Positions 42,985 through 51,013 of a stretch of 64,000 nt of DNA are shown piece after piece. The notes under the pieces are model-generated. The model worked only from the letters and a program-made list of their open reading frames with translations, had not been told where the DNA came from and did not search any database. The position numbers were made by a program, and so were the translations under genes. Source of the DNA: Ramlibacter sp. PS4R-6 (lineage in GTDB: Bacteria; Pseudomonadota; Gammaproteobacteria; Burkholderiales; Burkholderiaceae_C). The DNA is taken from the NCBI RefSeq assembly GCF_037572775.1, contig NZ_JBBHKA010000001.1, positions 1,674,001-1,738,000 of the forward strand, read 5' to 3'. Position 1 is the first letter of the stretch. Each line of letters opens with the position of its first letter.

Positions 42985-43394
42985 CGCAGCCGTACACGGG
43001 CGGTTGCGCGTGTGGTGCGGTGCGCTATTCGACGCGGCACGCCCCCATCTTCCAGAACCATTGCCAGTGCCGTGACTGCCAACGCCGCAGCGGCACCGGG
43101 CACGGCTCGTGGCTGACGTTCCCGGCGCGCGCCCAGATGGAGATCACCGGCGAAGCCTCGCACTGGGACGTGGCGGCCGACAGCGGCAACGTGAAGACGC
43201 ACGCCTTCTGCCCCAGGTGCGGAACGCCCGTCTACTTGCGGTTTGCGGCGATGCCGGACCTGATCGCGGTGGCAGCGACCAGCCTGGACGAGCCGGGCCG
43301 CTTTGCGCCACACGCGCTGACGTACCGATCGCGCGGGTTGGCGTGGGACCGCATCGATCCCTCGCTGCAAGCATTCGACAGGATGCCCGGGTAG
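42981..43394 (+). CDS. GFA-family (glutathione-dependent formaldehyde-activating-like) protein
   Basis: A 137-residue zinc-binding protein of the Mss4-like/GFA fold. The zinc cysteines are GGCACGAVRY, NHCQCRDCQRRSG and FCPRCGTPVY. This family was named for Gfa of Paracoccus, but most members have no shown activity. It is the third gene of the ArsR operon, coupled by ATGA overlap, so its expression should follow the palindromic operator. Confidence 0.88.
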   Translation: MTQPYTGGCACGAVRYSTRHAPIFQNHCQCRDCQRRSGTGHGSWLTFPARAQMEITGEASHWDVAADSGNVKTHAFCPRCGTPVYLRFAAMPDLIAVAATSLDEPGRFAPHALTYRSRGLAWDRIDPSLQAFDRMPG

Positions 43395-43405
43395 CGCCGG
43401 GGGGA

Positions 43406-43807
43406 CTACTCCGTGTCCAGCTTGCGCCGTCCGGCCTTCACCTCCGAGCGGATCGCCTTGCCCTGCAGGCGGCGCTGCTTCGAGCCATAGGTGGGCTTGG
43501 TCGGCCGCCGCACCAGCTGCACGTGCGACGCGTCGTCGACGATTTCCTGCAGGCGCGCCAGCGCAGCCGCCTTGTTCTGCTCCTGGCTGCGTGCCGCCTG
43601 GGCCTTGATGACGAGCACACCCTCCTTCGTGACGCGCCGGCCTGGCAAGGCGAGCAACTTGTCCTTGACGGCCTGCGGCAGCGAAGACGCGCGGATGTCG
43701 AAGCGCAGGTGCACGGCGCTGGACACCTTGTTGACGTTCTGCCCGCCTGGCCCCTGGGCGCGCATGGCGGTGAACTCGACTTCGTCCTCGGGGACCACGG
43801 GCGGCAT
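43406..43807 (-). CDS. arfB: Alternative ribosome-rescue factor ArfB (peptidyl-tRNA hydrolase)
   Basis: A 133-residue class I release-factor-like protein. The catalytic GGQ lies in MRAQGPGGQNVNKVSSAVHLRF (about residues 15-36), and the basic tail KPTYGSKQRRLQGKAIRSEVKAGRRK enters the empty mRNA channel. It hydrolyses peptidyl-tRNA on ribosomes stalled without a stop codon. Length is typical (about 140), and there is no codon-recognition domain, distinguishing it from RF1/RF2. Confidence 0.93.
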   Translation of the reverse strand: MPPVVPEDEVEFTAMRAQGPGGQNVNKVSSAVHLRFDIRASSLPQAVKDKLLALPGRRVTKEGVLVIKAQAARSQEQNKAAALARLQEIVDDASHVQLVRRPTKPTYGSKQRRLQGKAIRSEVKAGRRKLDTE

Positions 43808-43824
43808 GGACGTACCATAACCTC

Positions 43825-44100
43825 ATGTGCCGCAACATCAAGACCCTCTTCAACTTCGAGCCGCCGGCGACCGAGCTGGAGATCCGCGACGCGTCGCTGC
43901 AGTTCGTGCGCAAGCTCAGTGGCTTCAACGTGCCGTCGAAAGCCAACGAAGAGGCTTTCGAGCGGGCGATCGAGGAGATCGCCGCTTCGGCGCGCACGCT
44001 GATCCGTTCGCTGGTGACCAGTGCCGAGCCACGCACGCGCGAGGCTGAGGCTGCCAAGGCGCGCGAGCGATCCATCGCGCGCTTCGGCGAGAGGCGATGA
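43825..44100 (+). CDS. DUF2277 family protein
   Basis: A 91-residue protein that is wholly a DUF2277 domain: MCRNIKTLFNFEPPATELEIRDASLQFVRKLSGFNVPS and FERAIEEIA. The family is often annotated as a helical protein of unknown function, with an invariant M-C-R-N-I-x-x-L start. It diverges from arfB with 17 bp between starts. Confidence 0.9.
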   Translation: MCRNIKTLFNFEPPATELEIRDASLQFVRKLSGFNVPSKANEEAFERAIEEIAASARTLIRSLVTSAEPRTREAEAAKARERSIARFGERR

Positions 44101-44167
44101 TCGGCTTGCGCCTACAGCCGACCTGCGCTGCCAGGGGTACTTTGGTGGAAAGACCAAGGAGACCCTC

Positions 44168-44608
44168 ATGGCCCAGGACGCCATTGCCCTGCTGGAATCC
44201 GACCACCAGCGCCTCGAAAACCTCGTGAAGGAATTCAAGTCCGCCAGCGGCGACCGCGCTGCCAAGCTGGCGCTGGCGCAGATCATCTGCGCCGAGCTCA
44301 CCTTGCACACGATGGTCGAGGAAGAAATCTTCTACCCGGCATTCGCGAAGGCGACGGGCAATGAAGAGATGGTCGAGCACGCGCTGAAGGAACACCAGCA
44401 CGTGAAGGACCTCATCGCCAAGGTGCCCGAGGCCGAGAACCTCGAGGGCGCGATCGAAGCGATCTGGCACCACGTGCAGCACCACGTGGAAGAAGAGCGC
44501 CGGGAGATGTTCGCGAAGGCGAAGGCCAGCGGGATGGAACTGGCCACCGTGGGCGGGCGCATCCAGGTGCGCCGCGCCGAGGTGGCGGCTGCCATTCAGG
44601 AAGCCTGA
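44168..44608 (+). CDS. Hemerythrin domain protein
   Basis: A 146-residue four-helix hemerythrin-like protein. The di-iron ligands are visible as ESDHQRLENL, LHTMVEEEIFYP, HALKEHQHV and HHVQHHVEEERREMF. Bacterial single-domain hemerythrins bind O2 or NO or protect from oxidative damage. It has no signal peptide, so it is cytosolic. The start follows AAGGAGACCC. It overlaps the convergent gene by 13 nt. Confidence 0.9.
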   Translation: MAQDAIALLESDHQRLENLVKEFKSASGDRAAKLALAQIICAELTLHTMVEEEIFYPAFAKATGNEEMVEHALKEHQHVKDLIAKVPEAENLEGAIEAIWHHVQHHVEEERREMFAKAKASGMELATVGGRIQVRRAEVAAAIQEA

Positions 44609-44892
44609 AGCAGCGCGGCGATGGCCGCAAGGTGCTCGGGCTTGAGCGCCTGCGGCTTCACTTCGTCCTCCGCGGCGGTCTCGTCCTCGTGCCCCTGGAT
44701 GGCGGCGCGCATCTCTTCCTCGCTGGCCCACGTGATGGTCTCGCCGCGCGGGCACAGGTGGCGCATCGTGTGGTACCAGTAGTAGCCGTCCACGCCGCCG
44801 AACAGCTTGTCGATGCCGGCCAGGTCGTTGGGCTTGATGCCGCGCTTTTGCAGGACGTCGTCGAGGACGGGGTGGGAGAGGATGTACGGCAT
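44596..44892 (-). CDS. Conserved hypothetical protein
   Basis: A 98-residue soluble protein with MPYILSHPVLDDVLQKRGIKPNDLAGIDKLF and an aromatic core YYWYHTMRHLCPRGETITWASEEEM, ending in an acidic, Ala/Leu helical tail. No recognised family. Start 44892 is chosen over an upstream ATG at 44931 because it opens the compact folded part. Function unknown. Confidence 0.6.
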   Translation of the reverse strand: MPYILSHPVLDDVLQKRGIKPNDLAGIDKLFGGVDGYYWYHTMRHLCPRGETITWASEEEMRAAIQGHEDETAAEDEVKPQALKPEHLAAIAALLQAS

Positions 44893-44934
44893 GGGCAAGG
44901 ATTCTATTTGCGCCGTTCGGGCATCGCCCAAAGC

Positions 44935-45180
44935 TTACCCTCCCGCGCACCCCTGGGGCTTGAGCACCCGCTCGGTCGACGCCGGGTACTTCTGCAATTT
45001 CGCCGCGGGCCGGCGCGGCCGCCGCACCAGTTCGCCGCCGCAGTTCGGGCAGGTGCCTTTCAGGCGCCGCGTCGCGCAGTCCTCGCAGAAAGTGCACTCG
45101 AAGGTGCAGATCATCGCGTCCGCGGCGTCGGGCGGAAGGTCCTTGTCGCAGCACTCGCAGTTGGGCCTGAGTTGGAGCAT
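44935..45180 (-). CDS. DUF1272 zinc-ribbon-like protein
   Basis: An 81-residue Cys-rich protein. LRPNCECCDKDLPPDAADAMICTFECTFCEDCA and CPNCGGELVRRP give a DUF1272 pattern with several C-x2-C pairs, likely binding zinc. A Pro/Lys-rich tail follows. The family is small, conserved and uncharacterised. It is encoded just upstream of (43 bp from) the 98-residue hypothetical gene on the same strand. Confidence 0.85.
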   Translation of the reverse strand: MLQLRPNCECCDKDLPPDAADAMICTFECTFCEDCATRRLKGTCPNCGGELVRRPRRPAAKLQKYPASTERVLKPQGCAGG

Positions 45181-45254
45181 GCGTAGACAGTAGCGGGCCC
45201 GCGCGCGGCGCGCAAGGCCGGATCCGGACAAGCAGCAGGCGCTCCGCGCCGGCG

Positions 45255-45908
45255 CTAGACGAAAGGCGGCGCCAGCCCCTCGTTCGCCAGCACGCGCTGC
45301 ACGGCGGTCCGCGCCAGCATGCGCTGCAGGTACGGGCCGAGGTGCGGGTAGTCGCGGGCACGGCGCTCGTTGGCGAAGTTGCGCGTCCAGCGGCACATGG
45401 TGAAGACGTACGCGTCCAGCGCGCCGAACTCCGGCCCCATGAACCACGGGCCGCCATGGCCCGCAAGGTGTGCATCCAGCTGCGCCAGCATGCCGGCCAC
45501 CTTGCCTTCGGCGACGCGCCGCAGCGCGGCGGCCGCGGCTTCGTCGCCTTCGGCCACCCAGCGGTCCGGGTAGAAGTAGACGATCAGCGTCGTCTGCAGC
45601 GTGTTCGTCAACCACATCAGCCATTTGTAGAAGTGCGCGCGCTCGTCGGTGCCCACCGCGGGCGCCAGGCGCGCCACCGGGTGCCGGTCGCACAGGTGCA
45701 GCGCGATCGCCGCCGTCTCGTACAGCGTGAGTGCGCCGTCCTGCAGCACCGGCAACAGGCCGTTCGGGTTCAGGCGCAGGTACTCGGGGCGTTTGTGCGC
45801 GCACGTGGTGCGGTCGACGAGCACGCGCTCGTAGGGCACGCCCAGTTCCTCCAGGAGGATGTGGGGCACCATGGCAGCGGTGCTGGGGTAGTAGTGCAGC
45901 TGGATCAT
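45255..45908 (-). CDS. Glutathione S-transferase
   Basis: A 217-residue GST. The N-terminal thioredoxin-fold domain is MIQLHYYPSTAAMVPHILLEELGVPYE with Ser at the active-site position, and NGLLPVLQDGALTLYETAAIALHLCDR is the glutathione-binding loop. The C-terminal helical domain includes GPEFGALDAYVFTMCRW. It conjugates or reduces electrophiles; substrate class unknown. Start 45908 opens the canonical first strand. Confidence 0.9.
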   Translation of the reverse strand: MIQLHYYPSTAAMVPHILLEELGVPYERVLVDRTTCAHKRPEYLRLNPNGLLPVLQDGALTLYETAAIALHLCDRHPVARLAPAVGTDERAHFYKWLMWLTNTLQTTLIVYFYPDRWVAEGDEAAAAALRRVAEGKVAGMLAQLDAHLAGHGGPWFMGPEFGALDAYVFTMCRWTRNFANERRARDYPHLGPYLQRMLARTAVQRVLANEGLAPPFV

Positions 45909-46042
45909 CGACCCGAATGTAATTCGTCGCCGTCCCCAATGGATGAGCCCGTAAGCCACGGATGACGCGCAGCGGTCGCGCCATCCTGCGCGGCACCGCC
46001 GCGGCAACGGGCATTCTCTGGGCCTGGCTTCGGAGCAAACCC

Positions 46043-46369
46043 ATGTCGCTTTCCATGCAGTCGATCCACGAAGTTGCCAAGAAGCGCACACGGCGCGCCC
46101 GGGCCAACGTCGAACGCGCCGAGGCGCAGCTCAAGTCGGCCAACGAGACGCTGGAAAAGGCGATCCCGCAGGGTGACACCGAGCAGATCGAAGTGGCCCA
46201 CATCGAAACGAAGCAGGCCGAGGAAGCTGTGTCCAAAGCCACGGGCGACCTGCAGGTCGTCGAGACCCTGCTGGAGCTGGAAGTGGCCAAGGCGGACGGC
46301 CCGCACGAAGCCAACGGCGAGGGCCTGAAGAGCCTCGTCAGGCTGTTGAACCGCGAACGCAAGACTTGA
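46043..46369 (+). CDS. Coiled-coil hypothetical protein
   Basis: A 108-residue almost entirely helical, charged protein (TRRARANVERAEAQLKSANETLEKA and the following heptad-like segments), probably a coiled coil. Start 46043 follows CGGAG; an upstream in-frame ATG at 45962 overlaps the GST leader and lacks a ribosome-binding site. No family. Function unknown. Confidence 0.55.
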   Translation: MSLSMQSIHEVAKKRTRRARANVERAEAQLKSANETLEKAIPQGDTEQIEVAHIETKQAEEAVSKATGDLQVVETLLELEVAKADGPHEANGEGLKSLVRLLNRERKT

Positions 46370-46396
46370 CGCCCAGCCCGGGCATCCCGCCCGGGC

Positions 46397-46429
46397 TTGA
46401 CGTCGTTCCATAATTCGATTAAATTCGAA
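46397..46429 (+). promoter_or_regulatory. Promoter/operator of the arsenic operon
   Basis: A -35-like TTGACG (46397-46402) is spaced 16 bp from TTAAAT (46419-46424). An inverted repeat TTCGA-ttaaat-TCGAA (46414-46429) straddles the -10 and ends 2 nt before the arsR ATG. Transcription would start at or next to the ATG, so arsR may be translated from a nearly leaderless mRNA; no ribosome-binding site is visible. Confidence 0.5.
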
Positions 46430-46431
46430 AT

Positions 46432-46755
46432 ATGGAAGAACAAGACGTCGTCAAGTCCCTCGCCGCGCTGGCCCAGCCGATCCGGCTGCAGGTGTTCCGC
46501 TCGCTGGTGGTCGCCGGCACCGACGGCGCCACCCCGGGCGTGCTGGCCGAACTGCTGTCGCTGCCCGCCAGCAGCCTGTCGTTCCACCTGAAGGAGCTGG
46601 CCAACGCCGGCCTCGTCACGCAGGAGCGCATCAGCCGCAACCTCGTCTACCGCGTGGCGTTCGACCGCATGAACGGCCTGCTCGCCTACCTCACCGAAAA
46701 CTGCTGCCAGGGACAAGGGTGCCTGGTGGAGTCCACCGCCTGCAACAACTGCTGA
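46432..46755 (+). CDS. arsR: ArsR-family arsenic-responsive regulator
   Basis: A 107-residue winged-helix repressor: KSLAALAQPIRLQVFRSLVVAG, then LLSLPASSLSFHLKELANAGLVTQERISRN as helix-turn-helix and wing. The C-terminal cysteines CCQGQGCLVESTACNNC can supply arsenite ligands, the ArsR subtype with C-terminal thiols. It leads arsI, an unknown gene and arsC, so it is very likely the arsenic sensor of that operon. Confidence 0.9.
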   Translation: MEEQDVVKSLAALAQPIRLQVFRSLVVAGTDGATPGVLAELLSLPASSLSFHLKELANAGLVTQERISRNLVYRVAFDRMNGLLAYLTENCCQGQGCLVESTACNNC

Positions 46756-46769
46756 ACCAGGAGACCGCC

Positions 46770-47246
46770 ATGAAGCGCTTCCATGTGCACGTGCACGTCG
46801 ACGACCTCGCGAAGAACATCGCCTTCTATTCGGCGATGTTCGACGCCCAACCGGCCAAGGTCGAGGCCGACTACGCCAAGTGGATGCTGGAGGACCCGCG
46901 CATCAACTTCGCCATCTCCAGCCGCGGCCGCAAGACCGGCGTGGGCCACCTGGGCATCCAGGTGGACAGCGAGGAAGAACTCGTCACGCTGAAGGACCAG
47001 GCCCAGAAGGCCGACCTGTCGCTCTTCGACGAAGGCAAGACCGCGTGCTGCTACGCGCGCAGCGACAAGTACTGGATCACCGATCCGCAGGGCGTGGCGT
47101 GGGAGCAGTTCCACACGCTGGGCGACATCCCGGTGTTCAACGGCGAACAGCCCGCCTCGTGCGGCAGCGGCGCGGGCAGCTCGTGCTGCGCCGAGGAGCC
47201 GGCCGCGAAGGCCGCGCCCGCCAAGGCCAGGGCCTGCTGCGCCTGA
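46770..47246 (+). CDS. arsI: ArsI-type C-As lyase (VOC family, CadI/ArsI)
   Basis: A 158-residue VOC-fold protein of the ArsI/CadI family, which splits the C-As bond of trivalent organoarsenicals to release arsenite. The metal ligands match His5 (RFHVHVHV), His60 (VGHLGIQV) and Glu112 (WEQFH). Cys93-Cys94 (TACCYARSDKYWITDP) correspond to the arsenic-binding vicinal thiols of characterised ArsI. A thiol-rich tail (CGSGAGSSCC, then CCA) follows. It lies 14 bp after arsR. Confidence 0.87.
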   Translation: MKRFHVHVHVDDLAKNIAFYSAMFDAQPAKVEADYAKWMLEDPRINFAISSRGRKTGVGHLGIQVDSEEELVTLKDQAQKADLSLFDEGKTACCYARSDKYWITDPQGVAWEQFHTLGDIPVFNGEQPASCGSGAGSSCCAEEPAAKAAPAKARACCA

Positions 47247-47257
47247 AGGAGCCGACG

Positions 47258-47602
47258 ATGAGAAGCTGGTATCCCGGTTACCTGCCGCTCGCGGCGGGCG
47301 GCACCGTCTCGCTGGAGCCGCGCGATTGCGGCGTCCTGAAGGTCGGGCGCGGCAAGCTCTCCGTTGCCGACCGCCTGCTCGGCCCCGGCGAGGAATTGAA
47401 CCTGTGGCGCGGCGAAGCGGTGCAGGTCGTCAACGTGGCCCACAGGACCACGGCGTTCTTCGCATGGGACGCGTGTCCGCAGCAGCCGACTTTGCGGCAG
47501 CGGGCCCGCCGCGCGCTCGCGCGCCTGGGCCGCTTCGTCAAAGGAAACCGGCACGCGCAGCTGGCCTCCTGCGGCAGCGGCTCGTGGTGCGTGCGCGCTT
47601 GA
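47258..47602 (+). CDS. Arsenic-operon hypothetical protein (DUF2917-like)
   Basis: A 114-residue small beta-rich protein. YLPLAAGGTVSLEPRDCGVLKVGRGKLSVAD resembles DUF2917 proteins in pattern only. It ends with a basic helix RQRARRALARLGRFVKGNRH and a cysteine pair CGSGSWC. It starts 11 bp after arsI and its stop overlaps the arsC start (TTGA), so it is part of the operon. The pair of cysteines could bind arsenite, but this is speculation. Function unknown. Confidence 0.6.
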   Translation: MRSWYPGYLPLAAGGTVSLEPRDCGVLKVGRGKLSVADRLLGPGEELNLWRGEAVQVVNVAHRTTAFFAWDACPQQPTLRQRARRALARLGRFVKGNRHAQLASCGSGSWCVRA

Positions 47603-48099
47603 ACGTCCTGTTCCTCTGCACGCACAACTCGGCCCGCAGCATCCTGGCCGAAGCCACGCTGAACCACATCGGGCAGGGCCGCTTCCGGGCATTCTCCGCG
47701 GGCAGCAGCCCGCGCGAGAACCAGCAGCCCAACCCGCTCGCGCTGCAAGTGTTGCGCGAGGCCGGCATCAGCACCGACGGGGCGCGCAGCAAGAACTGGG
47801 ACGAGTTCGCCGCGCCCGGCGCGCCGCACATGGACCTGGTCATCACGGTGTGCGACAACGCGGCGGGCGAGGTGTGCCCCATCTGGCCCGGGCATCCGGC
47901 AACCGCGCATTGGGGCTACCCCGACCCATCGGAAGTGCAGGGCACGCCGGACGAGAGGCTGCATGCGTTTCGCACCACGCTGCTCGCCATCAAGGGCCGG
48001 CTCGAGCAGCTCGTGAGCTTGCCGCCGGCGAAGCTCGGCGCACTGGCGCTGCAGCAGGCCGCCCGCGAGCTTTCAGCAGGCCGCGCCGCGGGGCGTTGA
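47599..48099 (+). CDS. arsC: Low-molecular-weight phosphatase-type arsenate reductase
   Basis: A 166-residue protein of the thioredoxin-linked (LMW-PTPase) ArsC class. The catalytic loop is VLFLCTHNSARS with nucleophilic Cys near residue 7. The aspartate general acid is in GYPDPSE, and VCDNAAGEVCPIWPG carries the relay cysteines. It reduces arsenate to arsenite. Start may be the TTG at 47599 overlapping the upstream stop or a GTG at 47587. No ArsB or Acr3 efflux gene follows. Confidence 0.9.
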   Translation: MNVLFLCTHNSARSILAEATLNHIGQGRFRAFSAGSSPRENQQPNPLALQVLREAGISTDGARSKNWDEFAAPGAPHMDLVITVCDNAAGEVCPIWPGHPATAHWGYPDPSEVQGTPDERLHAFRTTLLAIKGRLEQLVSLPPAKLGALALQQAARELSAGRAAGR

Positions 48100-48160
48100 C
48101 TTCGCGGCGACGCGCGCCACAATCGGCCCCCACAAGCCTTCAAGGCAGGGGGAGGAAGCG

Positions 48161-49201
48161 ATGCTGGTGTTCACCAATCGCACGGTCGAGGGCGGCGCGT
48201 TCTCCGCGGCCTTCGCACCGGGCGGCGAGCGGATCGCCGCCGCGCAGGTCAAGCCGTCCGGCGGCGGCTGGAAGCTGTCCGACGTCGACGACGACATCGA
48301 CGAGAAGGACGCGCTCGACCGGCTGCTGCCCCTGTTCAGGGGCGACAAGCCGCTGCTGCTGTACGTGCACGGCAACAACAACACACCCGAGGCCTGCTTC
48401 GGCCGCCTGGCCGAACTCGAGGACCTGTACGGCTCGCGCGTCGAGGTGGTCGGCTTCTCGTGGCCTTCCGAAGGTTTCCTGTCGGACGGCTCGGCGCTGC
48501 CCGGGCTGTCGAAGAAGGGGGCGGGCGACGAGACCAGCCTGAAGGACGTCGACGAGGCGAACCGCACGGAAGGCGCCATCGCCTCCAAGATCCGCCGCTA
48601 CCACCAGGCGCAGACCAACGGCAAGGATTCCATCGACGCTTTCGCGCGGACGATGCGCCTGCTGGGGACGGCGCGGCTGCATGCCAACGCGCAGCCCTAC
48701 TCGATGGCGATCCACTCGCTGGGCAACCACATGTTCCAGTACTCGCTGCAGGTGGCCGGCGCGACGGAATCCGCGGGGACGGCGCACAACATCGTCATGC
48801 TCGCGCCCTGCGTGCGCGCCGCGTCGCACGCCGACTGGGTCACGCGCTTCCGCCCCAAGGGCCGCACCTACATCACCTACAACCAGGGCGACACGGTCCT
48901 GTTCGGCGCGTACATCGCCGACGGCGAGCAGATGAAGCTGGGCATGGACCCCGGCGCGGAGCTGGTGCGCTGGGAAGGCGTGCGCTACATCAGCTTCACC
49001 AACGCCGCGAACGGCGCCGGCGGCCACGGGTACTTCGTGAAGAACGTGAAGGGCAAGAAGAAGGAGCTGTTCAGGCGCATCTTCGGCTCGCAACGCGACT
49101 TCGAGCTCGCGGAGGAGCCGCGCGTGGTCTACCCGGTGGGCTGCGACGCGGATGGCTCCGTGTGCTACATGAACGCGCCGGACAAGCCCGATGCCGGCTG
49201 A
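48161..49201 (+). CDS. Alpha/beta hydrolase (DUF900-like)
   Basis: A 346-residue hydrolase-fold protein. LLLYVHGNNNTPEACFGRLAEL is an oxyanion region typical of DUF900/esterase relatives. YSMAIHSLGNHMFQ has the nucleophile elbow H-S-L-G-N. A C-terminal GGHGYFVKNV histidine could close the triad. No signal peptide is seen. The start codon overlaps no neighbour; the next gene begins 11 bp inside its 3' end. Substrate unknown. Confidence 0.72.
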   Translation: MLVFTNRTVEGGAFSAAFAPGGERIAAAQVKPSGGGWKLSDVDDDIDEKDALDRLLPLFRGDKPLLLYVHGNNNTPEACFGRLAELEDLYGSRVEVVGFSWPSEGFLSDGSALPGLSKKGAGDETSLKDVDEANRTEGAIASKIRRYHQAQTNGKDSIDAFARTMRLLGTARLHANAQPYSMAIHSLGNHMFQYSLQVAGATESAGTAHNIVMLAPCVRAASHADWVTRFRPKGRTYITYNQGDTVLFGAYIADGEQMKLGMDPGAELVRWEGVRYISFTNAANGAGGHGYFVKNVKGKKKELFRRIFGSQRDFELAEEPRVVYPVGCDADGSVCYMNAPDKPDAG

Positions 49202-49613
49202 AGCGCTCACGGTCGGGGGCGCCACCACGTGCGAAGTCGACGCACGCGAGCCCTGGAACGCCACGGGCGTGCTCGTCGAGCAAGGTGGTGTCTACGAAGT
49301 GACCGTGCTCGAGGTCACGGACTGGCGGGACAACACCGTGAAGGCCGACCCGCAGGAAGGCTGGACCGGGCCGGTGGCCAAGGTGCTCGGCTTTGCGTGC
49401 CGGGCGCTGGCCCGCGACCCCAGGTCGCCGATGTACGCACTGGTGGCGGCGCGCGGGCGCGAGGGCAAGCAGTTCACCTTCGTCGGGCGCCACGGCACCG
49501 TGACGGGTTCCTCCGCGCAGCCCGTGGAATTGCTGCTCTTCGCGAACGACTGGGCCGGGAAATACGACAACAACCACGGGCGCCTGAAGGCCGCGATCAA
49601 GCGGATCGCGTAG
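49191..49613 (+). CDS. Hypothetical beta-sandwich (PA-IL lectin-like) protein
   Basis: A 140-residue protein with CEVDAREPWNATGVLVEQGGVYEVTVLEVTDWRDNT, which resembles the small calcium/galactose-binding PA-IL (LecA-like) fold in layout (W-N-x-T-G at the start of a strand). LLLFANDWAGKYDNNHGRLKAAIKRI at the end is also lectin-like. The resemblance is by eye only and the calcium ligands are not all identified. It overlaps the hydrolase gene by 11 nt, suggesting coupled translation. Confidence 0.55.
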   Translation: MPAEALTVGGATTCEVDAREPWNATGVLVEQGGVYEVTVLEVTDWRDNTVKADPQEGWTGPVAKVLGFACRALARDPRSPMYALVAARGREGKQFTFVGRHGTVTGSSAQPVELLLFANDWAGKYDNNHGRLKAAIKRIA

Positions 49614-49614
49614 T

Positions 49615-50475
49615 TCAGCCGATCCGGCCTTCGGCGCGCAGCTGCTCGCCGATCCGCGCAATCCGCGCTTCGCCTTCCGCCAGCGCCTGCGCGCTCGTGT
49701 GCACGGAGTAGTAGCCCAGCACCAGCGGGTACGGGTGCTTCACCGCCGAGGCCACGGCGAAGCCCGCGTCGGTCTCCGCGATGAAGTCGATGGGTGCGTC
49801 GCATTCGGCGAACACCGCCAGCGTCTTCTCGAGCGGCTCGCCGCTCGCGTGCACCACGCCGTCGAACGCGTAGGCCCAGGCCACCGTGTGCCCCGGCGTC
49901 GGGGTGAAGGTCCAGCGCTGGCCCTTCTTCAGCTCGACGTACAGGTACGTCGCCGAGCCGGGCGCGGCGATCGGGCTGAACGCGCCGCCGTAGCGACCGA
50001 GCAGCACGCGGGCGGGGCCCACGCGCGGCACTTCATTCGGCGCGATGTATTGCGCATGCGGCTGTGCGTTCTCGAAGCGCGGCGGCATCGCCACCCACAG
50101 CTGCAGCCCGCGGCCGCGCGCCGTGCCGGTCATGCGGCCGGTGTGCCACGCGCCGCCCGAGGCGCGCATCCATTCCACGCCGCCGGCGGGCAGCACGCCC
50201 TGGCCGCCGATCGTGTCTTCGTACGCGAGCTCGCCTTCGAGCAGGAACGTGAGCGTGGCGATGCCCGAGTGCGGGTGCATCCCGAACATCGGCGCATTGG
50301 ACGGGTCGACCTCGAAGCGGTCGAGGAAGACGAAGGGCTTGATGGACTCGCCGATGTCCGACGGGCTCACCAGCCGCACGACGGGGCCGTGCGCGCGGCC
50401 GCGCGTGCGCTGCGTGATCGGGCGCTGGATGTCCTCGAGGATGCGCTCCTCGCGGGCGGTGGCAGCGGCGTTCAT
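49615..50475 (-). CDS. Pirin family protein
   Basis: A 286-residue bicupin. RAHGPVVRLVSPSDIGESIKPFVFLDRFEV and FGMHPHSGIATLTFLLEGELAYEDTIGGQGVLPAGGVEWM give the N-terminal metal-binding cupin (histidines and glutamate present). Pirins include a quercetin dioxygenase activity in E. coli YhhW and regulators. It forms an operon with the DoxX gene upstream (ATGA overlap). A LysR-type regulator gene lies farther upstream on the same strand (51014). Confidence 0.9.
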   Translation of the reverse strand: MNAAATAREERILEDIQRPITQRTRGRAHGPVVRLVSPSDIGESIKPFVFLDRFEVDPSNAPMFGMHPHSGIATLTFLLEGELAYEDTIGGQGVLPAGGVEWMRASGGAWHTGRMTGTARGRGLQLWVAMPPRFENAQPHAQYIAPNEVPRVGPARVLLGRYGGAFSPIAAPGSATYLYVELKKGQRWTFTPTPGHTVAWAYAFDGVVHASGEPLEKTLAVFAECDAPIDFIAETDAGFAVASAVKHPYPLVLGYYSVHTSAQALAEGEARIARIGEQLRAEGRIG

Positions 50476-50891
50476 GCGCGGGCCAGCGCCGGGGACGCGC
50501 TGCGGTTGTCGATGCTGAACCAGCCGGGGCCGAAGGCCGCGACCTGCAGCAGGCCGCCGGTGATGGCGACGTTCTTCATGAACATGATGAACTGCAGCTG
50601 GTCCGACAGCTGGTTGTGGAACAGCGCGGCGGCGGCCAGCGTGAACGCGCCCAGCACCAGCGCCGCGAGGCGCGTGCGGTAGCCGGCGAGCAGCATGGCG
50701 CCGCCCACCACTTCGACCAGCACGGCGATGGCGTAGCCGGCCTGGGGGAAGGGCGCGCCGGACGAAGCGATGTAGGCCTGCGTGCCCGCCGGGTCGGCGA
50801 GCTTGGCCACGCCGCTCAGGAGGAAGAGCGAAGCGAGGAGGAGGCGGCCGGCGAAGGGGGCTGCGCCGGGCAGTTGCGAAGAGCGTGTCAT
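50472..50891 (-). CDS. DoxX family membrane protein
   Basis: A 139-residue four-helix membrane protein of the DoxX/SURF4 family. APFAGRLLLASLFLLSGVAKLADPAGTQAYIA is the opening, then AVLVEVVGGAMLLAGYRTR and FHNQLSDQLQFIMFMKNVAITGGLLQV. DoxX-pirin pairs are common and may respond to oxidative or quinone stress, but the role is unproven. Start 50891 is chosen over an upstream ATG at 50942 with a polar 17-residue extension. Confidence 0.88.
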   Translation of the reverse strand: MTRSSQLPGAAPFAGRLLLASLFLLSGVAKLADPAGTQAYIASSGAPFPQAGYAIAVLVEVVGGAMLLAGYRTRLAALVLGAFTLAAAALFHNQLSDQLQFIMFMKNVAITGGLLQVAAFGPGWFSIDNRSASPALARA

Positions 50892-51013
50892 GGGGAGTCC
50901 TGTTCCATCGGGTTGGCGATGGATTGAATATAGGCAGGACAATCACCCGGAAAAAGAGGTCCAGGCGCGACACGGCGTTCTGCTGGCAGGACAATCCCGC
51001 GCCGCGAACGGGC

